Assembly: GCA_964017065.1 (NCBI GenBank)
Contig: OZ024783.1
Span: 15,546,902 to 15,610,901 of the forward strand
Direction: 5' to 3'
Source: Haliclona indistincta
Taxonomy: Eukaryota > Porifera > Demospongiae > Haplosclerida > Chalinidae
DNA: 64,000 nucleotides
Shown: positions 35,280-48,200 of the stretch, piece after piece
Numbering within the stretch: the stretch's first letter is position 1
Layout: the number at the start of each line of letters is the position of its first letter
Made by a program: the position numbers and the translations under genes
The notes under the pieces: generated by a model
The model's database searches: none
Told to the model about the DNA's origin: nothing
What the model saw: the letters and a program-made list of their open reading frames with translations, nothing else

Positions 35280-35745
35280 AACTGCACTTCACCGAAAAAG
35301 AAAAAAGGACACAAACAAGAAATTAAAAAGATTTCTATCGAAATCAAAAGGATGTAGGGACAAGCATGGAACAAGCATGGAATGGTAACATAGATCTTCT
35401 AATTAGGAACAAGGAACAAGCATGGAATGGTAACTAACTAGGAACAAGCATGGAATGGTAACACGATTGACTTGCTAACAGACCATAGACCATAGATCTT
35501 CTGTACATCAGTGGCTGTACATAAGATCAATAATTATTAATAATCTGAATGCACGTCAGGTGTCAGTCAACAGCAACTAGCTGAAATAGCTATAGCCAAC
35601 CACAGCAGCCACGGATGTGGGGATCTATTGTCTGTTAGCAAGTCAATCGTGTTACCATTCCATGCTTGTTCTTACATTGTGGACCAGTGGTAGACTTCAC
35701 AACCCTACATCCTTTTGATTTCGATAAAAATGATTTAATTTCTTT
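35280..35745. repeat. Fold-back element, copy 2 (rearranged)
   Basis: It starts with the same AACTGCACTTCACC..AAAAAGATTTC end and closes with CCTTTTGATTTCGATAAAAAT. The left arm has several short tandem duplications of GGAACAAGCATGGAATGGTA (35360-35460). It lies about 110 bp upstream of the ROC exon of unit 2, where unit 1 has a plain intron. Confidence 0.75.
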
Positions 35746-35857
35746 AGATACAGAGATTAGGCAGTGCCGTTGATATTACTCACAAATTAGTAATCGAAGT
35801 GACATGTACCTACTATGTAAGCAGCTTCATTGTATCACTGGTATTCTTGATGTGTAG

Positions 35858-38800
35858 GTATTGTGAAGAGAGGTATTATACAGCAACACATTCAGCAGCA
35901 GGGTAGTGTACCAGTACAATCACTCAAGGGTTTCATGATCGGACCATCTCGTGTCGGTAAAACCACAGCACGACGTCGTCTCACTCACGAGATCGTTCAC
36001 ATATCACCAGATGAGATTGTTCCCAGTACCGGTATAGACGCTCCAATTACTGTCCAGTTATATCGTGGCATTGACCAATCATCAGTGCTCTTGTCTGAGA
36101 GAGGGTGGAGGAGCCAGGGACTGGAGGAACAGTGCCATGCTTTGTGTAGCCGTATTCTAAAGTTCCCTGCGGTACCCTCCAGCAGTAGAAGGAGAAGGAA
36201 AATAAGGAGGAGAAGAATTAGGTCCACTAATAGACCATACACTGCTACTAGCACCTCACCTGGCCCTGCCACCCTCGTACAGGATTGGGACAATCTTACT
36301 CATCGCAAACGAGATGAGCTAGTGGCCACTACACTCACTAAATTAGTCAAAGATAAGGACTGGGAGACCATCCAGGAGTTCCTCAAAAATACAGATATCC
36401 TCTCTTTTCTTCACTTTATCGATATTGGCGGCCAGCCAGAGTTTCACGAGATCCTACCTCTCTTATTGCACGGCCTGGCACTAAACCTGATTTTCTTTAA
36501 CGTCACTCACGATCTAGACTCTCCCTACACAGTAGTGTACAGAGCTGATGGGTCCAGTTCAATACAGTATGAGTCAGAGTACACTATCAGAGAGATCATC
36601 CAGCGTGCTCTGTGCAGCATCTCCTCACTCCAGACTAGTTCAGACCACAAGCCGGCAGCCATTCTCATTGGCACTCACCTCGACCAGACCAGTGAGGCAG
36701 CTGTTCTCACTCTAGACCGCTCCATTCAGCAATCCTTCCAAGACGACTACTTCATGAGGAAAGATGTTCTGTGCTCAGTCAACAAACCAGGAGAGGAGAA
36801 AAGATACATTCATCCACTCAACAACGTGAGTACAGACTCCAGCGATATTGAGAGTCTTCGTGAACTGATAACAAGAATAGTCCACGAGCGGTTTACTCCA
36901 CAGCAGGTTCCAACAGGTGCATTATTGCTCCACTTGATACTGCGCATGAGATTCTATCCATCTCCTGGATGGTGCTCTCTAGAAGAGTGTGTAGTAATAG
37001 CTGAGCATTGTGGCATCTCCAGAGAAGACCTCCTCAGAGAGAAAGGTGTCCTCCAATACCTGCACGACAAGTATGGCACTATCCTTTTCTATGGTCGGTT
37101 GAAGAAGCTTGGCAAGCGTGTTATTGTGAATGTTAACCTGATTATGAAGCCGCCAGCAGAGCTGTTTGTGTCTGCATTTGGAGCAGTGAGAGGGGAACCA
37201 GAGACAGCTAAACACATGCGACTCACAGGAGAGGTTTCACATCGTCTGATGAACAAGGCATGCAGTGAATCCTCTACTGACGAGGCGGGGATCCCGACTG
37301 ATGAGATTGTCGAGCTACTTGAGTCTTGTTATATCCTCTACAAGAATGCTCGGTCGGCTAATGAGGAAGAGGTGTACTTCCTGCCGTGCCTCCTCTACCC
37401 TGACCACAATGTGACGATAGAGTCCAGCGACCCCAAGCTCCTTTCTAGTCTCCTCTATTCTCCTCTCCTCCTCATACCAGCTACTGGCTTTGTCCCTCTT
37501 GGCCAGTTCCAAGCCTCAATTGTTAGATTGTCTCAAGATGGGAATTGGAGTTTGGATGAGGCCAAACGTTTTAGGAATCGAATTCGCTTTTATTTTCACA
37601 ACGACAGAGAAAAAGGATTGGTTCATGTTGAGATTCGTGCTCTAGTTAGTCATGTGGAGGTTCGTATTCTTACTGATGCCATCATCAACCCACGCTTGAT
37701 CCTGCAGTGTCGTCGCCAGCTGTGGACAATGTTCTGTGAAGTTGGTTCTCTCTATCCTCACACTCGAAATGTGCACTGGAACTTCGGGTTCTACTGTCCT
37801 CATGCTGTGCAGTCAGGTAGACGCCCTCATCCTGCACGCTGCCGCTCAGAGCAAGTGATCTGTTCTCTACGAGATTGTCGAGGAGGACCAGTTGATTTAG
37901 AGAACAAACACAAGTGCTGGTTCACTGTAAGCATTTATAACGTTTTCATTTATTCTATTATATTATTCTTTACTTTGCAGGGCGTAGCTATTGGAGTGAA
38001 TGAAAAAACGAGTGAAGAGTGAGCATTTGCATGTAACAACTGCAATACACAAAGATTTACTCTCTTGGTTTTACTGTATTCTGCAGGATGACATCAAGAT
38101 CAGTAGCTACCTCAAACACCATATCTTGTATTGCGGTATAGTTGCTGTGGTCAGTGGGTCTAATAGTTTATTGTTACTATCACAGAATCAGTCACAAAAC
38201 ACAGTTATTGACAATGAGCTCTATGTGATATGTGAAGGTTAGCCATAGATGTACTGTTATTATTGTACAGCATGCATGGATTGATATGAGCAAAATGATT
38301 CACTGTTATGATTTTTTACTTTATTTATCTGCAGGCACTCCTCTCACAGTGAAGCATCTTGTCACAGCATGCAAGAGAGTTAGTGACTGGCACACACTCG
38401 GTATACAGCTGGATCTCACCACAAGCCAGCTGAAGGACATTCACCTGACCTATCATGCTCACGGAGTTGACAGACACAAGACAGAAATGTTTGATGTTTG
38501 GTTAAAGAGCTCTTCTAACGCATCTTGGACTGACCTGATCACAGCTTTGAGGGCAATGGATGAAGATAGAGTTGCCAGTGATATTGAAGCAGGACGGATA
38601 CCAGGTAATACTGTATGTCAATAATGTATCATACGATATTGGCACTATTGGATTCCACTGTAGTCATTGTAATATAGTTTATCGTACTATTTTGAGAGGT
38701 CACTAAGATTAATGATCTGTATGTTTAACAAGCCCTTGTTACTACTCTCATTCCAGTATGGGAACCAGTCCCCAATCAAGACACAGTTGACAGTGGTATT

Positions 38801-39415
38801 GATAACACACATAACTATCGAGATAACGCAGGTCAGTCGATTGAGGTCAAACAGGTTGATTAGTTTTTAAATAGTGAATTCTTAATTGTCAGATTATAGC
38901 ATTGTCTGTGTCTTTTTGTTATATCTCACATCATACAGTGTTGGATCCTGTTTCTAACATGGATGGTGTCCTCAAACCGGTTACCTCCGTCAATCCTGAC
39001 AACATGCCACCTACTCCCCTCAAACCTAACGCAGGTCAGTCGATTGAGATCAAACAGGTTGAATACAATCACAGAATGTTTAGTGAATACTTTAATTTAT
39101 CAGGTTATTATGTATTGCTGTGTGTGTTTTGTTGTAAAGTTATAGATATCTCACATCATACAGTGTTGGATCCTGTCTGTACTAGTTGCTGGCAGCAGAT
39201 AACAAATCTTCTTTGCAGCAAATACATAGCGTTAGCTATTGTTATAGCTATTATTGCTGTCCTCTGTGTTATTCTATCAACACACTGTAAGTATACTATC
39301 TATTGTTAGTACAGATTAGATACTTTAATGTGTGTGCACTATACTACACCATGCACTAATACTTCATTATTGTCACTGTCTATCACTATCTCTCCTCTCT
39401 ACCATTCCAGTATGA
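35858..39415 (+). CDS. ROC-COR-Death protein with C-terminal membrane segment, unit 2
   Basis: Exons in consistent phase: 35858-37926 (ROC-COR), 38087-38237, 38335-38604 (Death), 38757-38831, 38939-39034, 39164-39286, and 39411-39415 (stop). ROC motifs are GPSRVGKTT (from residue 27), DIGGQPE (from 187) and GTHLD. The protein is close to the unit-1 paralogue, but between the P-loop and switch II it carries a longer linker with a basic run RRRRKIRRRRIRS. COR is marked by [19 protein letters not shown]. After the Death domain (SDWHTLGIQLDL) come a short acidic linker and two sibling exons that both start VLDPV. The second encodes YIALAIVIAIIAVLCVIL, a clear transmembrane helix, then a stop. No ankyrin exons were found upstream in this unit, so the start is unknown. 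It may use a different N-terminus or be a partial gene. A death or immune adaptor role is by family; membrane anchoring is inference. Confidence 0.78.
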
Positions 39416-39757
39416 TCAACTGACCTGACCTGTTTTCTCCTCATCATAGCCACCACTACCTTTTAGCTCCTGGTAAACCCTCAATAGCTGCACTCATACA
39501 CACTATGGACATGTGTAGGACATGCATGTATTATAAGAGTATTCACATGTGTTGTAAAAACCGCTGCAACCACAGTACTTGTAAACAATAATGTACCTAG
39601 CATTGTTTGAAGCTCTCCCTCCCTCATTTCTTCCTTTCCTACTTCTCCCTCCCTCAGGACCCTCACTCACTCACTCACTCACTCACTCACTCACTCAATG
39701 TGACTTTATCCATACTTTCATTTGACAGTCACTCTGTCTCATGACCTTCTCTTGCAG

Positions 39758-40529
39758 ACATAATAATTTTAGACAAGATAAGAATGATCCAGCAACCCAG
39801 TGAAATTTCCATTAGAGTAGTCAACCACACACGACCTAACGTGAGTTGTTGACAACAAAATGTCAGTTTACAACATGTATAGTACATCTGGTCTTCTTTA
39901 CAGAAGTCTGTTACTACCAGAGTTCACTCTAGCTGTAGTCTCTGAGAGTGCATGCAATGGACGTCATGAGAAAGGCTCTCAATAATTTCCAAATAGCAGT
40001 ACGTAGTCAAGTCATCTTGTAGTGAGTATCATATCTTATTCTCTTCTTAAGATTCACAAACAGATTTTCAACTACCCGTGAAGGACGACAAAGAAGATGT
40101 CCTCAATGGTGAGTGTGTGATGCAACTGGTACTTATACGATAATCTCACCATTTGCAATCCAAACCTACCACAACAGTCTACAGATGGATCTAAGTAGAG
40201 ATGGTAAACTTGAGGAGAGAGTGGGTCAACCAGAACAAGAGAAGCGTCAAGTATGGGAGGAACTCATATCTCGTGCTCAGATCAGAGAAACCAGTCGAAC
40301 TCAGAGAGGCACAAGACAAGAGATGACACCATCATATGCTCCACATGCTGTACTCCAAGTATCATCTGATCATAGCCGCAAAGCTCGCTCAATGCTTAAC
40401 TATAATCGCAGCAGAGTAGTCAGAGCCAGCTCCTCTCCTCACGTCAAAACTGTTCGTGTAGTAAAGTACGAACTACCAACTGTCATGAAAGCACAACGAA
40501 TTAACATGACGACTTACAATAAGGTGTAG
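39758..40529 (+). CDS. Unrecognised exons, basic C-terminal protein
   Basis: Exon 39758-39840 (after TTGCAG, before GTGAGT) reads IIILDKIRMIQQPSEISIRV and could alternatively splice onto the transmembrane exon ending at 39286. The clearest coding block runs from an acceptor near 40174 (CACAACAG) to the TAG at 40527-40529. It reads LQMDLSRDGKLEERVGQPEQ, then a Glu/Arg-rich likely helical part and a basic tail (SRKARSMLNYNRSRVVRA). No family was recognised. The middle putative exons (around 39905 and 40050) contain stops in the required frames, so the gene model is incomplete. Confidence 0.35.
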
Positions 40530-40799
40530 CGGACTACTGTCACTTGTTACTGTTCATTATCAATCACTGTGTCTACTTCTATTATACATCATGTATTAAT
40601 AATTTATTTTGAGTGTACAATGTCACAATAATTATAATAATTTTGATAATAATATTAATACCTTGCAGAGCACCAATGCTGATTGTTGCATGTACTCACC
40701 AGCTCACAGCTAATATTGATACTTCACTATTAAAGATGACACTAGCTAGTGCAGTAATTATTGTGCTTGGAAGATATTACAGATTGTGCTAAGTATAGT

Positions 40800-42800
40800 T
40801 CTTCGCAACAACACTGGCATTGATGGCGGTGGACATGTTTGTTGATATTCAATTCGCTATTGGTACCTGCTTCTACCAATACTCTGATCACACATATCCT
40901 GAATCAGTGAAGGCAGTTACAATGACTGGAAACAAAGCAGATATAGCAGGCACTGAGGTGACATTGCAGATTGCTTTTTATTTTTTACTAATCATTTGTC
41001 ATCAAGTAATCTGATCTATAACAGAACTTTCAATTATTCAGCACAGACTGGTCCCTCAGTAATATCATCAGAATCTACTAATATCTGCTTCTGTGATGAC
41101 AACAACACAATAAACTGCTCTCAGACACAGCTAACAATGACAGCCTATCCAGGAGAGGAGATCTATATATCTGTTGTAACTGTTGGACAGTTAAATGGAG
41201 TTTCTCCAGGAATACTTCGATTCAGATACGACCACTTGACAATACAGGTGATATAGGACTATACAACACAAGTGCTAAGGAATGCACAACTATTGCTCTT
41301 AAACCAATTTACAAGTCATAGCTACAGATTGAAAGTGCTCAGACAGATTTCTTATTGACTTTTAAGATTTTGAATATTTCTTTGTCTGACTGCCCACTTG
41401 GATTTGAACTATCAAACAAAACCAGATCGTGTGATTGTGACAAGCTCAGACAAGAAGCCACTGCTGTCACTTGTGATGTAACCAGTAATAAACACATGAC
41501 ACGAGAAGGTGATACTTGGATTGGTAATATCAGTGATTGTGTAGTTGTGCAAACTCTGTGTCCTTTTGACTACTGCAACACAGCACAGGTCAGCTTCTCT
41601 CTCACTGATCCTGATCCCCAGTGTGCTCTCAACAGGACTGGGTTATTGTGTGGCAAGTGTCAGGATGGGCTCAGCCTTGCTCTAGGATCTAACAACTGCA
41701 TTCAATGTCGTCATTTCCAATACCTTGCTCTGATGGTTCTATTTGCTGCTGCTGGGTTTGGTTTGGTAGCTCTTCTGATGCTTTTGAACTTGACAGTCTC
41801 CATTGGTACCATCAATGGGCTCATATTCTATGCCAGTATTGTCAAGATAAGTGAGAGCACTGGTATCTTCTTTCCTAATGGTCCTATTCCAGTACTAAGT
41901 CATTTCATTGCTTGGCTCAATCTTGACCTCGGTATTGAAACATGCTTTTACCATGGCATGACAGCCTATGCCAAGGTGTGGCTGCAGTTTGTGTTCCCTC
42001 TCTACATATGGTTCATCATAGCCACCATCATAGTCCTGTGTCGCTACTCAGCATGGCTGTCCAGAAAGATTGGAGGCAATGTAGTGCAGGTACTCGCTAC
42101 TCTCATGTTGCTCTCATTTACAAAGATCTTTCGCACATTTGCACCAGCTCTAACCTGGGTTGAACTGTCTTGTGAAGGAAACATTACTACTGTGTGGTAC
42201 GTGGATGGAAATGTTCCATATTTCTCACTAGAGCACTACATACTAATGGCAGTAGCTGTGTTGTTTCTTCTTCTTGCTGTTCCCTATACACTTGCTTTAC
42301 TATTTGATGTTGTGATTGAGAAATATCTCACAAGAATTGTGTTCTTTCGCAGACGATGGATCAAGTTCAAGCCTTTGATTGATGCCTACCATGGACCTTA
42401 CAAGGACAACTGTCGGTTTTGGACTGGTCTATTGCTCCTGGTCCGTATGGCATTCACACTAGTATCACTTCACTTGGAAACATTTGGTACTCTTATCTTC
42501 ATAACAACTAGCTCCACTGTGCTTCTTTCACTAATGGTCATTTTTGAAGGAGTCTATCAAAATAAGTACCTGAATATCTTAGAATGCTTATCTTTTCTTA
42601 ATCTTGGTTTACTCTCAGCTCTTGCTGCAGTTTACCAAAATAATCATTTCAATGAGCAAGTGATCGCTATTGTCAGTATAAGTGCTGCTCTTGTCACATT
42701 TATTGGAAGTCTACTCTTTCACATATTTCAACGTTTCTGTCAGAACTTCATAAAGTGTTGTAGCAAGAATGAAGAGACATGCAGACAGTCTGTTAGTTGA
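40800..42800 (+). CDS. TRP-like multi-spanning surface protein
   Basis: The main exon 41328-42800 joins in phase 0 to 41248 upstream (donor after ACAATACAG). The ectodomain side has Asn-rich, Cys-rich sequence (NICFCDDNNTINCSQ) and then a Cys-rich module, NRTGLLCGKCQDGLSLALG, just outside the membrane. At least eight hydrophobic helices follow. The hallmark DAYHGPYKDNCRFWTGLLLL lies before the last helices, as in fungal Flc/TRP-like and related metazoan proteins. The C-terminus is short and cytoplasmic. It is likely a plasma-membrane sensor or channel-like protein. Upstream, 40800-40960 shows a beta-repeat relic (NNTGIDGGG, then CFYQYSDHTYPES) with a frame change, so the 5' part may be degenerate or badly assembled and the true start is unknown. 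Confidence 0.7.
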
Positions 42801-43130
42801 TGAAGAAGGTGATGCAGTTTCTGAGCAGTCAGTACCTACTTTTGAAGTTTACATGAGGAGAGAATCTCTGATATACTAGTGTATTGGTGACTTTCGCTTG
42901 ACTTTTGCTGTTGCATGTGTAACACTGCAACGTAGTTTAGGTATACTTAGTCAAGACAGTAGCCATTAATTTTTCTTATAGTTTTATCTCCATTAAAATA
43001 ATTATCATAATTTACTCGTTATTTATTGTGTGGAATGATTGTTCCATATAGCCATTGCACATGGTCTCTGCATGGTCTGTGACACTTGAGACATACTCAT
43101 CTACGGTATAGACGTCTAGTTTTAAGTGCT

Positions 43131-43136
43131 AATAAA
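43131..43136 (+). terminator. Candidate polyadenylation signal
   Basis: AATAAA about 330 bases after the stop of the TRP-like gene, in AT-rich sequence and followed by a T/G-rich stretch. Position is the only support. Confidence 0.35.
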
Positions 43137-43557
43137 GAGATAGAAGCTGGAGAGTATCTTGATCATCATTCCGGTCTTTAATGAATGTCTCATTTCATTT
43201 ATTGACCTCAGCTCTCTTAATAATGTGGATTGCATGAACATAGCCCACTTGATTTGAAAAGATTAACATTCAAGTTTAGCTATAGTTTCATGATCAATTT
43301 CAAGCAAAAGACTGTCTTAGTATGGCTGAGAATGGCAGAGAATGGCAGGCAGGGCTTCATCTTGAGTTCTCTGAGGTGATAATTATCAAGTTTCAACCCC
43401 GCATGCAGTTTCAACACTATATTATCTTGTACAAGCTATAGGGCTCAATATTTTCTAGGATGTCTTTACATGTTTTCTACATCTTGTGTTTATGACTACC
43501 ACTGAGTCTGTTGTCATGGTTACCATACCAAGTGTGCATGGTTATATCTCACAGCTA

Positions 43558-43698
43558 CAGGGTTTTGCAGGTTGCTTGACCAAAAATTTACTACTAGCGC
43601 ATGCGCACAGTACGTTTTCTGTACAATTTGTATACAAAAACACGCTATGCGCATGCGCTAGCAGCAAATTGTTTGGTCAAGCAACCTGCAAAACCCTG
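43558..43698. mobile_element. Tc1/mariner-like MITE, 141 bp
   Basis: Terminal inverted repeats CAGGGTTTTGCAGGTTGC are exact at both ends, flanked by TA on each side. The arms extend inwards with few mismatches and include CGCATGCGC. Non-coding. Confidence 0.8.
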
Positions 43699-43701
43699 TA
43701 G

Positions 43702-45267
43702 ATCATTTGCAGATATTTCCATAATTTAATTGAACAGTGATGACTCTAAACCACTGATATTTCAGAATCTAAACCTAAGTAGGCTAGTTATCATTGTCAG
43801 AAACCAGCTCTATGAATATCCTTTTGTGATATCATTTCCTCTAGCAACAGCCCCCCCCCCAACACCCTAGCTGCAGGCAGGCGCATGGCTTCTCAATATT
43901 ATTATTTGAAGCCTTTTTTAATCTAGTTAGTGTCATCAATCACTATGGCAACTGTGTACATAATTTTTTTATACTGGCTTTGAACATTGCTCTCAGCACT
44001 GATTCATCTTTCTACCGTACATACTATCTCAAGAGCACATGCATGCACATGCACTGTATCATTTTAAATATGTATTATTATTTTGTATACAGACTCATTA
44101 TTATACAGGTATAATACTATCGACATCATAAAGCGCTAACAGTAACTCATGCAATCTTATACCATCTTATACCTTTAAACTCCGAGGAGTGTTGAATACT
44201 TGCAGTTTTCATTCTAATGTAGCTGCCTTCACTATTACCATGACTACAAACAAATAATTCAGTTTTACTTGTAGCATACACAGTGTAATTAATACTTTCT
44301 TGGTATCCCAGGATACCAGACAGTAGATCTATAAGTATTAAATTTAACATGAAGTTAATATTGATTGTGACAGGAAAAGAGCAAAGTGTACTATATAGAG
44401 TCATGTGAACAGAACAAAGCCCTCTCTAGTATCAATGTGTGCATGTGTATTATAGAACTTACCTTTTATGAATGTTTCAGTGCATAGTGAGAGTATTAGG
44501 GGCTGCCCCATGCACTTGTGAGGTCAAGTGTCACTATGTGTATACTCAGAGTCCTCTTTAGAAGGTGCATGAATTTACTAGTACTTTAGTCTATGTGTAG
44601 TTATAGGGCAAGTCCCTGCATGCTGAGTGACTGTGAGATTGTTTAGTCCTCTCAGTAAACAGAATGCTGTGCTGTTGTAACCACACCCACTCAACAAGAC
44701 TGCCCACTGTATGCTGTCGTGTTTACATGCTTCCAGGGACAAAACACAGCTAGAGAGATAAAAGCTATGACATGTGTACGCATTTGTCCTTCAGTTGTAC
44801 CAATACAAATCTCAAAGCACAAACAGCTAAACTAGCTGTGGGACACGTAGCTGCTACAGTACATACTAAACACAGGTATATTCGGACATATAAATTGTGA
44901 ACACTGATAATAAATAGTTGTTTTCTTTAAAAATAGTACATGTACACAAGTTGGAACATAATTAATGTAGTTGTAGTGTGTGATGTGTGTATTAGTCTGT
45001 GATTAGTTCCTCTACTGCCCAGTCTTCATAGCTACGGTCAGGTAGAAACCGGCGAATAATGATAGGTACCTTCTTAGCTCTGTAGTAAACAAGAATACAA
45101 AATGAGATTTTTCAGCAAGCAGGTTTCACTGTGCATCAAAATACATACACATCACTTCACCAAAACATTTCTAACTGCAAAAGTTTTCAATCAACATCTG
45201 ATCCACATCATTTTTTATGTCTAGTTGCCCACTAACAGTGTGATACATTGTCACAATAGTACAGGTA
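43702..45267. other. No gene recognised
   Basis: AT-rich spacer with a C10 run near 43850. A short minus-strand ORF at 44147-44404 has no domain. I see no element ends. Confidence 0.5.
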
Positions 45268-45269
45268 TA

Positions 45270-48200
45270 CAGTGGAACCTCTCTAATATGGACACCATTA
45301 GAACCCACAAGTAATGCTGTCCTGATTAGAGAGGTGTCCTAAGTTTAGAGGTTGTTAAATGCAGCACTCATACTACAATGATGTCCTTATTTGAGGGGTG
45401 TCCACAATGAGGGGGTTACACTTTTACAGCTCAAAAAAATTTTGATTCCACAATTCAAGGGTTGTCACCTGCTCAGATTTCCAGCTACATTGTAGCTAAA
45501 TTTCCTTAGTTTTTAACAGCAGTAGTTTACATTGTCTCACAGCACTATAGTGGGTTATAGTAAGGACCACAATGGAGTGGCTCATTGGTGGCTACTCTGA
45601 TACCAAACACACATGACTAATTTAATTGTAAAAAGGATATAATAAAGTACCAACCTACCAATAAACCACATGATAATAGAGTGTCTACATACATAGTGCA
45701 AATTTACGTAAGTACATACTATTTTCTCACTAACATTAATTTCACAGCTTCATCTCACATTAATTACCAGTCCTTAGAAGACTCCAATATCTGCTCACTA
45801 TACATTAGTCTTACTCGTCAGTACTCGAGTGACTGGTCACGTGTGTATTACACAATCACAAGATGGCGTCTAACACTTAGCTGAGCGAATAAAAACGGTT
45901 TGTCTTCATAAATATTTTAAGTACAGTGTAACAGACACCCCTAAAATAAGGACACCTACTATAATGTGGACTATTGATAGTTTGTATGTTTAACAACCCC
46001 TGAAATCAGGACACTACATGCCGGTCTCTGTCTGGATTGGACTAGAGGGTTTTGTAATGCGAGAAAGGGAAAATCTGAACCAGGAGAATTCATATTACAT
46101 TTTATATGCATTTAAAATGCAGATAAACCAACCTCTAATGTACACTAGGTATGATCCACACATGTGTGCATGTGTGTGTACTCACTTTAACTCCTTGGTT
46201 GCTATCTTGAGTGGGTCAGTCTCTCCATCCAGCTCCACCATTACCGGGGCACCCATACTGAGAGAGAGAATAGACATGATAATAATAACACATATGATGT
46301 GTGTGTTCACTGTTTGAAACTGCATGGTTTGGTGACTGAATTGCACATTGATAACAAATTTGTCAATCTATTTTATGTAACGGAATTCACTTCCACATTG
46401 ACCTCTCTAATCATGAGCTCCGTCTGTCGCTGTTTAATTCAGCTACCAGAACCTCATCAGCGCCTGTACGTCAGCTATGGTTGCAACCATAGCAGATGCA
46501 TGTGACTCACAGCAACTGCTTGCCAAAGAGAAGCACCACGATCATCGCAATTGGCTTGTTGCCAAAGTAGGCTTGTAATTGACACAAGTGAGCATTTTTA
46601 TCAAGTGAGTGCTTAAAATATTTTACTACACTTTATTTTTTTTTTTTGAGATAGAATATATTTAATGGTAGTGAACTAACAGCAGTATAATAGGTGATAC
46701 AGCCAGAGTAGGTTAGTTTAGAGCAGTGGTTAATGAGTAGTTATGACAAGGGTAAAAAAATAGCTAGAGATGAATTATAAAACAAAATGAGTAGTGAACT
46801 AGCCGGCCTGGGAGAGGCAGCATTCTGCAACTCCAAGTGGTCTGTCAGAGATAGGAACATGATGACGTGTTGCACGGCTGCCACGGATACAAGTTATGGC
46901 CGAATGTAGGAGAGAGAAGGATAATGAGCATCTCAACCAAGCTAGGGTAGTACTGTAGTGAGAGTTCTCTTTCATTGATATTTGATCTGCTAAGTGTTGA
47001 TAGAATTGTGTTGCCTCTCTTCCCATGCCACCAGTAGTGGAGAAAACAAGAGGGGTAAAAGACCCATTTTCAACTTCCCTGACTCTGTCACCATATTCTC
47101 TCTTCTTTGCTAGTTCATGCCGACGATAGAGGCTTGAAATAGTACTGTGACGGTAGCTCTGTGCGTTTGGGTGGAAAACCCTAATATCAAAAAATGAACA
47201 TTGCTGTCGTCCCCAGAACCCTGTAGCTCTAATGTCGGCTCTTGCGTCATCACGAATGTTAGCAGATCGAGGTATGATGTCTTCTCCTGTAAGAGGCAAT
47301 AGCTGCGGCTCTCTTTCCACATTGTTACAGACCTCACTGAGCCAATTTGCAGTTATGTCACGTATATCATTGTGGCGGGCAATGGTCAAACCCCCATGTT
47401 TGCAAATCATAGCATGATCGACTGAGAATGGTGAGCCACAGACACAATGACTTGGGAGATTCTTTAGTTGCCATCCATATCTGAGGCACAGTGCATCATG
47501 AAACTCTTGTTTGGTGAGGTTGAATCGCCGATGAGGTTTATCAAGTGAGTGGACATTAGTTCAAACAAGACTCAACACGCCGTCTTCAGTTTGAACTTTG
47601 TTACAGAAGTGGCGATTCTGATAGAATGCCAGTTGATGCAATAAGAGCTGCTTTATAATGGAATGAACATACATTGCAGAGTAGCATATCCACATACGCA
47701 TTTTGCAGACCAAAATTGTTGTTGGGCACTTTCAATGTTTTATGTGAAGTTGACACCAAAATAGCGTCACTATACTGCGGTGCCACACTCGCACGACAGA
47801 TTTCTTCACTGAGTCACAAGACAGACAGACAGACACACCCGAAATAGAGAAATACTATCACACACGCGTAGATTAAAAATGATCTCATTCACACTCTCCA
47901 TATCAACAGGCAATGCAACAGGTAGACAACAATATCATTCTATGCACAAGAAGCCATGTGTACCATTTAGAGAGATACATATCCTGTTTAAAGTCAAATT
48001 ACATTAGCTGGCAGACACTCCTTCAATGAGTAATAAAACAACTAGAGTTCTATATAATGAACACACACCATGTGACAGCCCTAGCTGGGAACAAGGAATA
48101 AATTTTGAGGAATTCTTGCAAATTTTGCAACACATTTTTCAGTGGTTCACAAACATGTACATGTATTTGAAACCCCTCCTTGTCGACACTGCATGTGATC

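Noticed and set aside
37980..38022. Extra exon GVAIGVNEKTSEE after the unit-2 ROC exon
   Set aside because: It ends in TGA at once; skipping it to 38087 keeps phase 0 and leads into the Death exon, so I prefer the skipped model, though it could be an alternative truncating exon.
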